A stretch of 64,000 nt of DNA from NCBI RefSeq assembly GCF_002019765.1, contig NZ_KV917380.1, positions 2,992,167 through 3,056,166 on the forward strand. The letters run 5' to 3'. Positions 37,487-45,176 of the stretch are shown here, in pieces. Within the stretch, counting starts at the first letter, position 1; each line of letters opens with the position of its first letter. The translations under genes and the position numbers were made by a program. The notes beneath the pieces were generated by a model. The model saw nothing but the letters and a program-made list of their open reading frames with translations, did no database searches and was not told the DNA's origin. The DNA comes from Shouchella oshimensis (GTDB taxonomy: Bacteria > Bacillota > Bacilli > Bacillales > Bacillaceae_D).

Positions 37487-37515
37487 ATGATAACGAATAT
37501 CATTATCATTGTCAA
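37487..37515 (-). promoter_or_regulatory. Sigma-A promoter with embedded Fur box
   Basis: TTGACA (37510-37515) and TATCAT (37487-37492) are 17 bases apart on the minus strand. The 19-bp GATAATGATATTCGTTATC (37489-37507) between and over them matches the Fur box GATAATGATAATCATTATC at 17 of 19 positions. Fur with iron would block polymerase, so the RNA should be made under iron limitation. Confidence 0.8.
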
Positions 37516-37585
37516 TGCATTTCTATTTCTTTTTTTGTCTCTACTGTTGTAAAAATTTCATCAACGTTTTAATTGAAGAAAAATA

Positions 37586-37760
37586 GAGGCTGGGACATAA
37601 CCAAAAGTAGTATTTGAAAAGACGAATAGTCTAAAATATGCTGAATAGCACCGCTACAGGAGAATCCTTCGCTAATGTTCATATAAAATAAACGACGAAC
37701 GTTCCTATTTTCAGGAATGTTCGTCATTTTGGTCTGTCTATCTACTTTTGTCCCAGCCTC
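37586..37760 (+). repeat. Inverted-repeat element, copy 2
   Basis: 175 bp bounded by GAGGCTGGGACA and TGTCCCAGCCTC, a perfect terminal inverted repeat. Almost identical to 22349-22524 and in the same orientation, with only scattered single-base differences. The internal hairpin is the same. It begins 7 bases after the stop codon of the serine hydrolase gene on the minus strand. Confidence 0.88.
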
Positions 37761-37767
37761 TATTTAC

Positions 37768-38796
37768 TCATATCTCGTTTACAGTTATACGCTCCAACTC
37801 TTTAAGCATTTCATACGCACCTTCTGATTGATTCGAACAAACAATAATGATCAGATCGTGCTCTGGATAATAGACTGACCGATAATTAACACCTGGATCA
37901 TAGCCCATTTGTATAAACTTAACGACTCCCTGTTCATTTGATTCCATATATCCGATATAGCCATAGAATATGTCCTCATCAACAGGCTCTTGAGGAGCCA
38001 TAAAATTCCGCATCATTTCAGCTGATAACAGTTCACCATTCATGAGCGCTTCCCAAAAAATGCCCATATCATGTGCAGTCACATAGGCCCCACCGTCTGG
38101 TCCGCCTTTAGCAGGTAGAGAAAACACATTTGTTTTCACTGCTCCATCAGGTTTCTCAATATAGCCACATGCCACATTCTCAGGAAGTTCATCCACTGAA
38201 AAATAGCCTGAATTAGTCATACCGATTTTCGTGAAAATCGTTTTAGCAATATAGGCATCGAAATCCATTCCACTTATTGCCTCAACAACGAGACCTAAGA
38301 GAATATAGCCTGTGTTATTGTACTTAAAAGTACGACCAACTTTATCTTGCATTTTCTCTAACTGAAACATGGGTAGGAAGTCTTTTGGAGAACGAACTTG
38401 ATACATAGGGAATGTCTCCCAAAGCTCCTCATAGTCATCCATTTTATCTTCATCAAAGTAGTCTGGAATTCCTGATGTATGGGTTAAAAGATGATGGATG
38501 GTGATCGCGTCGTCGAAATATGGTAGTGCCACACGTAAGCAGTTTTTGATAGTTGTGTCGAATGTGAGTTTTCCTTCTTCCACTAGCTTACAAATAGCAA
38601 TAGACGTAAAGATTTTGCTACCAGACGCAATGGAAAAACGAGTCTGTGGTTGATTTTTTATTTGTTCTGAACGGATTGCATGACCGAATCCATCTGAAAT
38701 TAGATTTGTACCATTCTTACGTACATGGATACTCCCAGAGAATTGCAGTTCCTTTTGTTTTTCAGTAAGACTAGTCCAGTTCATATATTTATTCAT
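37768..38796 (-). CDS. Serine hydrolase of the class C beta-lactamase/PBP-like family
   Basis: 342 residues, ATG 38796 after AGGAGG. Active-site SxxK is Ser58-Gly-Ser-Lys61 in FSIASGSKIF, and the second motif is the YNN of FKYNNTGY. No signal peptide is visible, so it is probably cytoplasmic; esterase, D-aminopeptidase or peptidase activity is more likely than beta-lactam resistance. No partner gene adjoins; a dispersed repeat follows it. Confidence 0.85.
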   Translation of the reverse strand: MNKYMNWTSLTEKQKELQFSGSIHVRKNGTNLISDGFGHAIRSEQIKNQPQTRFSIASGSKIFTSIAICKLVEEGKLTFDTTIKNCLRVALPYFDDAITIHHLLTHTSGIPDYFDEDKMDDYEELWETFPMYQVRSPKDFLPMFQLEKMQDKVGRTFKYNNTGYILLGLVVEAISGMDFDAYIAKTIFTKIGMTNSGYFSVDELPENVACGYIEKPDGAVKTNVFSLPAKGGPDGGAYVTAHDMGIFWEALMNGELLSAEMMRNFMAPQEPVDEDIFYGYIGYMESNEQGVVKFIQMGYDPGVNYRSVYYPEHDLIIIVCSNQSEGAYEMLKELERITVNEI

Positions 38797-38977
38797 TTTT
38801 TATTCCTCCTGAATGTGTTTTTCGAGCAAGTTGGCCTATATAAAAACACATTCAATCAGCCTTTTCACATTTGGAAACGAATCATTCTGCTCTCCTCCTT
38901 TACTTACTAGAGCTTAGCATTCAAATTGATTTTTTTCAATTATCAATCTTCATTCTGTAGTCTTGTACACCATCGGT

Positions 38978-39223
38978 CTAAGAAAAGTAAAGAAGAAACA
39001 ATAGGATAGAGGAAACCACAAGCATAACGTAGGAAACGGTTGCTATACTTCGGCTCACTTTTCTTGTCTGTCCAAAGTGAAGTGCTTCGAGTAAGGACGC
39101 AACAAGGTAGACTGCTATAATGATCGTTGCATTCGCTGGAGATAATACACCCGTTAAAAAAGTGATGGTTAGAGTTAATCCCAATGTCACGATTAAAAAC
39201 GATCTTGCTAGACTCATACGCAC
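38978..39223 (-). CDS. Small hypothetical membrane protein
   Basis: 81 residues, ATG 39223 behind AAGGAGG. Three hydrophobic segments (about 8-26, 31-48 and 60-80). No family recognised. It stands alone between the serine hydrolase and the siderophore ATPase genes, all on the minus strand but separated by spacers of 150-180 bases. Confidence 0.6.
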   Translation of the reverse strand: MRMSLARSFLIVTLGLTLTITFLTGVLSPANATIIIAVYLVASLLEALHFGQTRKVSRSIATVSYVMLVVSSILLFLLYFS

Positions 39224-39336
39224 CTCCTTAAATCAATCTCTAGCTAATCACAAACTTATTATGAGCGATTAAAATGGTTTTTTCAAAAAAACAACAGAAG
39301 CGTAGCTATTTTACTCTTTCTTTCTCTAATTGAAAT

Positions 39337-39368
39337 CAAAAACAGCTTACCAACGGTTGATAAGCTGT
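39337..39368 (-). terminator. Terminator of the siderophore transporter operon
   Basis: ACAGCTTA (39342-39349) pairs with TAAGCTGT (39361-39368); the minus-strand RNA continues into TTTTTG. Confidence 0.8.
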
Positions 39369-39379
39369 AAATAAAAGGA

Positions 39380-40210
39380 TTAAGCGAACGCAGGAATCTT
39401 GTCTGCTTGCTTTAACGTGGCTTCTTTCTGAAGAAGATCATACGTTAAACAAACTGGTTTTCCTGTGCGGGGGTCTGCGACAATACTGGCATCAATCTGA
39501 AAAACATCTTTTAACACTTTCGTATTCATTACCTCTTCAGGTGTTCCTTCTTTTACTATTTCACCTGAACGAATACTAACCATATAGTCTGCAAATCGAG
39601 CCGCATGATTTAAATCATGAATAACCATAACGATTGTCCGATTCTGTTCTTGATTTAAACGCTCCAAAACTTGTAATACTTCAAGCTGGTGTGCTAAATC
39701 CAAATACGTCGTTGGTTCGTCCAAAAGAAGAATATCTGTTTCTTGTGCGAGGGCCATCGCAATCCACACACGCTGACGTTGTCCTCCAGACAGTGCTTCA
39801 ATGGAACGGTCTGCGAATTCTTCCATATTCGTTTGCTCTAGCGCCCAACGAATTAACTCTTTATCGTAATCTGTTAATTGACCGAAACCTTTTTGGTGGG
39901 GATAACGACCATAGGCGACTAACTCTTCTACGGTTAACCCGCTTGGCGCTTCAGGCGACTGAGGTAACACGGCCATCTTCTTCGCAATCTCTTTTGTGGA
40001 CTGCTTATGAATGGACTTTCCATCTAAATAAACAGCCCCTTTTGAAGCTTGTAAGATGCGAGCAATTGTTTTTAAGATGGTAGACTTCCCACAACCATTT
40101 GGCCCAATAATCGTTGTTATTTTCCCATCTGGTATATTCAAATGGAGATCACGTACAATTTCTCGTTTCTCATATCCAATGGAAAGTTGTTCAGTAGTTA
40201 ATCGTGACAA
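39380..40210 (-). CDS. Iron-siderophore ABC transporter ATPase (FecE/FhuC type)
   Basis: 276 residues from TTG 40210, 7 bases after AGGAGGGG. Walker A GPNGCGKST, signature LSGGQRQRVWIA, Walker B ILLLDEPTTYLD and the switch His in VIHDLNHA. The sequence class is that of ferric siderophore importers. Third gene of the operon after two permeases; the substrate-binding lipoprotein is not in the window. Confidence 0.93.
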   Translation of the reverse strand: MSRLTTEQLSIGYEKREIVRDLHLNIPDGKITTIIGPNGCGKSTILKTIARILQASKGAVYLDGKSIHKQSTKEIAKKMAVLPQSPEAPSGLTVEELVAYGRYPHQKGFGQLTDYDKELIRWALEQTNMEEFADRSIEALSGGQRQRVWIAMALAQETDILLLDEPTTYLDLAHQLEVLQVLERLNQEQNRTIVMVIHDLNHAARFADYMVSIRSGEIVKEGTPEEVMNTKVLKDVFQIDASIVADPRTGKPVCLTYDLLQKEATLKQADKIPAFA

Positions 40211-40223
40211 TCGTTTTCCCCTC

Positions 40224-41234
40224 CTAAGGTGTTCTCATTAAAAGATATAAAAAGTACGGTGCACCAATAATCGCAATGACAATGCCAACTGGAATCTCAG
40301 AAGGTGCTAACACATTTCGCCCAATCATATCAGCTGCCAATAAAATGAACGCTCCAACAAGAGTCGCTGTAGGGATCATTATTTGATGCTGGGGCCCAAC
40401 TAACTTACGCGCAATGTGTGGGGCAACTAACCCTAGAAAGGCGATTCCTCCTGCTACTGCAACAGATATGGCTGCTAGTGCTACTGCAAGGATTAGTAAC
40501 AAACGTCTTTCTTTTTCCATTGACACCCCTAATGATATGGCAGATTCGGTTCCCACCTGCATGACATTTAATGTTCTCGCTTTATAAACAGCTAGAGGGA
40601 CTAAAATGAGTAACCAAGGTAAAATCGTTAGCACATATGACCACGTTGATCCCCAAATACTACCTGTAAGCCAAATCGTTGCTTGCATAAAATCATTCGG
40701 TGCCATCCTCAATTGTATGACGATAAGAAGGGCACTGAATGCAGCGTTAACAGCAATACCAACTAAAATAAGCCGAACTGGTGTAATACCTTTTTTCCAA
40801 GCAAATACATAAATTAAAAAGGCAGCAAACGCCGCTCCAATAAAAGCGAAAAGCGGCATAATAAAAATGGTAAGCTGACTCACCCCTGACAAAGAGCCTT
40901 GAAAAAAGTAAATGAAAATGACGACAGCGAGTCCTGCACCTGTATTAATTCCAAGAATCCCAGGATCAGCTAATTCATTCTGAGAAATACTTTGTAAAAT
41001 AGCTCCTGATACAGCTAATGCCGCTCCAACGAGAAGCGCAATAACCATTCGAGGTAGTCGGAATTCGAATAAAATAAGGGCATCTCGTTCTGAACCAAGG
41101 CCGACTAATGTACGTAGAACATCTACAGGCTGAATTTGAATGGCTCCTGTTTGTAAAGAAGCGATAAACGTTAAAAAAATAAGTAAGATAAGGGTAACAA
41201 CCTTAAAGGCTGGCTTTTTTACTAATGCATTCAT
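40224..41234 (-). CDS. Iron-siderophore ABC transporter permease (FecCD family)
   Basis: 336 residues, ATG 41234 after GGAGG, one base from the upstream permease stop. About nine to ten membrane segments; FecCD signatures LPRMVIALLVGAALAVSGAILQ, NELADPGILGINTGAGLAVV, and GGIAFLGLVAPHIARKLVGPQH. It pairs with the preceding permease to form a heterodimeric channel. Confidence 0.94.
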   Translation of the reverse strand: MNALVKKPAFKVVTLILLIFLTFIASLQTGAIQIQPVDVLRTLVGLGSERDALILFEFRLPRMVIALLVGAALAVSGAILQSISQNELADPGILGINTGAGLAVVIFIYFFQGSLSGVSQLTIFIMPLFAFIGAAFAAFLIYVFAWKKGITPVRLILVGIAVNAAFSALLIVIQLRMAPNDFMQATIWLTGSIWGSTWSYVLTILPWLLILVPLAVYKARTLNVMQVGTESAISLGVSMEKERRLLLILAVALAAISVAVAGGIAFLGLVAPHIARKLVGPQHQIMIPTATLVGAFILLAADMIGRNVLAPSEIPVGIVIAIIGAPYFLYLLMRTP

Positions 41235-42278
41235 TTATAATTTCCTCCCGTCACGTCTAGCGAGATACAGGAAGAATGGAACGCCAATCAAAGCTGTCAT
41301 TGCCCCGACTGGTGTTTCAAACGGTGCATTAATCATTCGTGCAGCTAAATCGGCTAACACCAGTAACAATGCACCAAGAACGGCGGAGCAAGGGATAATG
41401 TAGCGATAATCAACGCCAACTAAACCTCTTGTGATATGTGGTATCACTAATCCTATAAACCCAATCGCACCTGCCACTGCTACACCAGCACCTGTGAGCA
41501 ATAACACAACAATGACACCTAGGGTTTTAATGAGGCGAATGCGTTGCCCTAACCCTTTTGCTACATCTTCTCCTAGACTTAATACGGTGACAGAGCGAGA
41601 AAGGATTAAAGCAAGGGTTAACCCTCCAATGGCGACTGGGACAATCATTTGTAAATTTGACCATGACATGCCAGCTAAACCACCGGCAAACCAAAAACTA
41701 ATATCTTGAGCGACATTAAAGTGAATCGCAATACCAGAAGAGATTGCACTTAAAAAGGCTCCAACTGTAACACCAGCAAGGGCAAGCTTAGCCGGCGTCA
41801 GTCCGCCTCGGGCAAAGGAACCAATGAAAAAGACAAATGCTGCCCCTGCTCCAGCCCCAATAAACGCTGCCACCATTAAGCTTGTGCCGGAAATACTTGC
41901 ACTAAATGCAAACATAATGGCAATAGCAAGGGCTGCGCCATCCATTACACCCATGATGGAAGGCTCCCCTAGAGGATTTCGCGTCATGCCTTGCATAATC
42001 GCTCCTGATACAGCTAAGAAGCTCCCAACTAACGCTGCTCCTAACGCTCTCGGTATACGAATATCGTAAATAATTTGATGTTCCGTTCGTGTTGGATTAA
42101 ATGCTGTAATTGCATCCCAAATTGTCCCAACACTTATATTAGCAGCACCGAACGAAATGGAAAAAACCAGTGCAACAGTTAAAAGAACAAGACCAAGACC
42201 GATCACAAGGAATGCGTGACTAGGTTTTGAGCGCGCTTTTGCTTTTTCTAAAGTTGTTACGGCTGATTGTCTCCCCAT
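41235..42278 (-). CDS. Iron-siderophore ABC transporter permease (FecCD family)
   Basis: 347 residues from ATG 42278 with an AAGAGGA upstream; a GTG start at 42299 is possible but lies before that site. FecCD signatures: IRIPRALGAALVGSFLAVSGAIMQG, NPLGEPSIMGVMDGA, and GAIGFIGLVIPHITRGLVG. First gene of the operon; a perfect Fur box stands immediately upstream. Confidence 0.93.
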   Translation of the reverse strand: MGRQSAVTTLEKAKARSKPSHAFLVIGLGLVLLTVALVFSISFGAANISVGTIWDAITAFNPTRTEHQIIYDIRIPRALGAALVGSFLAVSGAIMQGMTRNPLGEPSIMGVMDGAALAIAIMFAFSASISGTSLMVAAFIGAGAGAAFVFFIGSFARGGLTPAKLALAGVTVGAFLSAISSGIAIHFNVAQDISFWFAGGLAGMSWSNLQMIVPVAIGGLTLALILSRSVTVLSLGEDVAKGLGQRIRLIKTLGVIVVLLLTGAGVAVAGAIGFIGLVIPHITRGLVGVDYRYIIPCSAVLGALLLVLADLAARMINAPFETPVGAMTALIGVPFFLYLARRDGRKL

Positions 42279-42313
42279 ACGATCATTTTCCTCTTCCACT
42301 TGCTACATTCTAT

Positions 42314-42328
42314 TGATAATCATTATCA
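42314..42328 (-). promoter_or_regulatory. Fur box of the siderophore transporter operon
   Basis: TGATAATCATTATCA is a perfect 7-1-7 Fur operator about 35 bases before the first permease start. It implies iron-repressed expression, matching the Fur box at 37489-37507. Confidence 0.9.
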
Positions 42329-42434
42329 TACATCATTATGAGAAAAGGGTAAACAAAAAACAAGAAATCTCGTCTTTGTTTACCCTTTTAAGGTGATTGA
42401 TTCATTTTATTTACCATTTTTTTCTGAACATTCA

Positions 42435-42566
42435 TTAGGAAAACGAAAGAAAAAGCTTGTAACTGACGTACGCAATACCAATCCATAAAGGTATACTCAT
42501 TAGCAGAGCCCATAGAGCACCCACAACTAAATTTTCGCCTGTTTCATTATGCATTTTTTCTTCCAT
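42435..42566 (-). CDS. Very small membrane protein
   Basis: A 43-residue frame from ATG 42566, with AAAGGAGG about 8 bases upstream, to TAA. It starts MEEKMHNETGENLVVG, followed by one long hydrophobic segment (about 13-43). A single-span membrane peptide is likely. It precedes the siderophore operon on the same strand, beyond the Fur box. Function unknown. Confidence 0.55.
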   Translation of the reverse strand: MEEKMHNETGENLVVGALWALLMSIPLWIGIAYVSYKLFLSFS

Positions 42567-42833
42567 CGTTTAACCCTCCTTTATCTTTCTTACTTTTAGT
42601 ATATGAGCCAACCATGTTGTTCAGTTTAATAAAAGGTTAAGATATTGTAAGGATTATCACTTTAAAATATAGGCATAAAAGTAGTAGCATATGCTACACT
42701 TGCAAAAGAGGGAGCGCCTGCTCTTAAGGAGAAATCATTTGTTGATAAGAAACATTTATTCTTTCTTATTCTTTTCTCGTTTGAACATGCAATTTCCTTT
42801 TTCCCTCTTTATTATTTCTCTATATACTCATTA

Positions 42834-42853
42834 TGTCGTATGTTCATACGACA
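42834..42853. promoter_or_regulatory. 9-bp inverted repeat upstream of the membrane gene at 42881
   Basis: TGTCGTATG-TT-CATACGACA is a perfect dyad placed between a TATACT box (about 42822-42827) and the ribosome binding site, the position of a repressor operator. A second palindrome, GTAGCATATGCTAC, is at 42684-42697. The remainder of 42567-42880 shows no convincing gene. Confidence 0.5.
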
Positions 42854-42880
42854 GACATGTATTGAAAGGAAGGCTTCCTA

Positions 42881-43174
42881 ATGACGACTAATCAAAAGAA
42901 AGAAAGACCTTCCCTCGTAATGATGATTTACATGTGGATTTTCATTCTTGTTGCACTAGTAAATCTAGTAGGGATCGCGTCACAAAATCTTTACCAAAGT
43001 ATTTTCCCTTTTTTCATTGTATCGCTCTTAAATATCGTTTTAGCAGCTCTTTTAATTTTACATGCGCTTAAAACGTCAGATTCACGTGAGCGCAGGCTGG
43101 CGATTATTTATTTAATCGGAATTGGATTTATTGCAGCGGTCACTTTTTTTCGCTACCTGTTTATGCAAGCTTAA
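42881..43174 (+). CDS. Hypothetical membrane protein
   Basis: 97 residues, ATG 42881 after AAAGGAAGG. Three hydrophobic segments (about 12-30, 37-62 and 73-93) with a basic patch between the second and third (TSDSRERR). Monocistronic, with a palindromic candidate operator upstream and a terminator downstream, so it may be regulated by a dedicated repressor. Family not recognised. Confidence 0.65.
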   Translation: MTTNQKKERPSLVMMIYMWIFILVALVNLVGIASQNLYQSIFPFFIVSLLNIVLAALLILHALKTSDSRERRLAIIYLIGIGFIAAVTFFRYLFMQA

Positions 43175-43177
43175 ATT

Positions 43178-43205
43178 GGAGGGCATTGCCTATAGCCCTC
43201 TTTTT
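43178..43205 (+). terminator. Terminator of the membrane gene
   Basis: GAGGGC pairs with GCCCTC across a short loop and is followed by five Ts. Confidence 0.8.
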
Positions 43206-43236
43206 AGTCTAGTCTATTCATGAAGGAGCTGCTTAT

Positions 43237-44139
43237 ATGATTGAAATCTTTGAAGTTGGTGTTCGTGACGGATTACAGAATGAAAAGACTCTATTAACAA
43301 CGGAACAAAAGATCGGGATGCTTGAACACTTAGTCGATTCGGGTCTTGATAAATTGGAAGCGGTTTCTTTTGTGCATCCAAAGCTCGTTCCTGCGATGGC
43401 TGATGCGGAAGCGATTCTGGACCAATGGAATCGACCTTCTCGTATTCAAGTAGCTGGACTTGCTCTTAATAGTCGCGGTATTGATCGTGCCATGATGACC
43501 TCTATTACCCATTTACACACATCCATTGCTGTCAGTGATGCATTTAATTTAAAAAACGCAAAACGATCGGTTCAAGAAGGATTAGAAGATCTACTGCCCC
43601 GTATTAAAGAAGCACAACAGTTGAAGCCAGTGACGGCCATTCTTGCCACGTCCTTTGGCTGCCCGTTTACTGGAATGATTCCTTTATCGCCTCTCTTAAA
43701 GATGGTTGAGCATTTTTTAACAGCAGGTGCAAGTAAAATTGTCCTCGGAGATACAACTGGTATGGCAAACCCTTCTATGGTGAAAAAACGAGTCGCTTCA
43801 TTGTATGATGAGTTTGGAAGCGAATTAAACCTCGGTCTCCATTTTCATAATACGCGTGGTTTAGCTCTAGCCAACACCCTTGCTGGATACGAGGCTGGCG
43901 TTCGTCACTTTGATGCTTCAGTTGGTGGTCTAGGAGGTTGTCCATACGCTCCACTGGCAGTAGGAAATGTTTGTACCGAAGATATGGTTCATATGTTTCA
44001 CGAGATGGGTGTAGAAACAGGTGTAGACCTTGATCGTCTTATTCAAACAGCTCAGATGATCCAAAACTGGTTCCCTAAGCCCCTGCCTGGTATGGTTATG
44101 AAAGCAGGCAAAACAAGTACTTTAGCAGAACAACGGTAA
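43237..44139 (+). CDS. Hydroxymethylglutaryl-CoA lyase
   Basis: 300 residues, ATG 43237 after AAGGAG. It splits HMG-CoA to acetoacetate and acetyl-CoA, the last step of leucine breakdown. The barrel motifs are EVGVRDGLQNE (catalytic Arg-Asp), SVSDAFNLKNAK-like region (IAVSDAFNL), GDTTGMANP, LHFHNTRG metal ligands and the catalytic Cys in GGLGGCPYAP. The other leucine-catabolic genes (mva/yng set) are not adjacent, so it may serve alone or with genes elsewhere. Confidence 0.93.
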   Translation: MIEIFEVGVRDGLQNEKTLLTTEQKIGMLEHLVDSGLDKLEAVSFVHPKLVPAMADAEAILDQWNRPSRIQVAGLALNSRGIDRAMMTSITHLHTSIAVSDAFNLKNAKRSVQEGLEDLLPRIKEAQQLKPVTAILATSFGCPFTGMIPLSPLLKMVEHFLTAGASKIVLGDTTGMANPSMVKKRVASLYDEFGSELNLGLHFHNTRGLALANTLAGYEAGVRHFDASVGGLGGCPYAPLAVGNVCTEDMVHMFHEMGVETGVDLDRLIQTAQMIQNWFPKPLPGMVMKAGKTSTLAEQR

Positions 44140-44145
44140 TGGAGG

Positions 44146-44176
44146 AAGCTTCTCATAAAGCGAGAAGCTTTGTTTA
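44146..44176. terminator. Bidirectional terminator
   Basis: AAGCTTCTC (44146-44154) pairs with GAGAAGCTT (44162-44170), between convergent HMG-CoA lyase and aldose epimerase genes. Confidence 0.75.
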
Positions 44177-44180
44177 TTCT

Positions 44181-45038
44181 TCAAAAATGGATCGTATAAC
44201 CTTCCTTAAACGATTCATTGGCATTAATTCGCTGAATCCCTTCTTTATCTTCTAAATTTCCACTAGCATCCCATTTATCAGCAATCCCGTACCAAGGCTC
44301 AATACAAATAAATGCAAGCTCTTGATCTTGTTCTTTATAAGGGGACCAGATACCAACATAAGGGGCACCGTGAAGATCAACACGTAGTTTTGTCTCTTCC
44401 TTCACAAGAATTTCCACAGTTTGAATTCCCTTGTAAACAAGTGCATCGTCTTTAAACCAACGTGGCACAAGTGAAAGCGACTGAGGTAATGCTTCAACCT
44501 CTTTTAATAAGCCGTCTGTTAATTGATACGACGTGACCTCTTTTTCTGATCGCAATGTCAGAACATGGTCTTCTAGATTCGTATTTTCTTCCATTGGGAG
44601 TGAAAATGCTGGATGTCCCCCAATTGAAAACAACATTTCTTCTTCGGAATTATTGACTACGCGCCATTGAATATGCAAGGTATTTTCATGCAACTCATAG
44701 TCGATATAAACAGTAAATTCAAATGGATACACGTGTGCAAACTGCCCGGAGGATTCAAAGTGAAAGCGAGCTTTTGTTTTTGATAGCGAATGAGTCACAA
44801 ATACTTGATCTCTTAAAAATCCGTGTCGAGGAAGGGTATACGACTTTCCTTTATACGAATACGTTTCATTCTTTAATCCACCTACAATAGGAAATAAAAT
44901 AGGCGACACTCTTCCCCAATAAGCTGGATCGCCTGACCACATTCTATTTTGAGTTGTGGTCTTTTGAGTAACTTTCTGGACCTCTGCTCCTTTATGTGCA
45001 ATTTCAACTTGCAACCTGTCATTCTCAATAATAATGAT
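44181..45038 (-). CDS. Aldose 1-epimerase family protein
   Basis: Galactose-mutarotase fold: GAEVQKVTQK, PRHGFLRDQ with the first active-site His, SIGGHPAFSLP with the second, and FICIEPWYG. The family interconverts anomers of aldoses or phosphosugars; this resembles the Bacillus/Lactococcus LacX-type branch. Start choice is unusual: AAAGGGGGA ends 7 bases before ATC at 45038, giving a protein that begins (M)IIIENDRLQV as in homologues. The upstream ATG 45062 adds eight residues and has no ribosome binding site. A rare ATC/ATT start is therefore possible; ATG 45062 is the alternative. Confidence 0.85.
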   Translation of the reverse strand: MIIIENDRLQVEIAHKGAEVQKVTQKTTTQNRMWSGDPAYWGRVSPILFPIVGGLKNETYSYKGKSYTLPRHGFLRDQVFVTHSLSKTKARFHFESSGQFAHVYPFEFTVYIDYELHENTLHIQWRVVNNSEEEMLFSIGGHPAFSLPMEENTNLEDHVLTLRSEKEVTSYQLTDGLLKEVEALPQSLSLVPRWFKDDALVYKGIQTVEILVKEETKLRVDLHGAPYVGIWSPYKEQDQELAFICIEPWYGIADKWDASGNLEDKEGIQRINANESFKEGYTIHF

Positions 45039-45176
45039 ACGTATTCCCCCTTTATCAAGCATAGTGTATCTTTAGTATGAAGAAGTCTGGAAAAAACGCA
45101 ACGAATATGCAGGAGTTTACTGAATTGATTCGAAATGAATAATCGAAAGCGTTTTCTTTAGAAAAGGGAGGGTTAC

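Noticed and set aside
37768-38796. Beta-lactam resistance gene
   Set aside because: The SxxK fold is shared with many esterases and peptidases; no signal peptide and no resistance context support a lactamase.
42691-42891. 66-codon forward frame before the membrane gene at 42881
   Set aside because: It starts inside a palindrome, has no ribosome binding site and overlaps the candidate operator and the next gene start.
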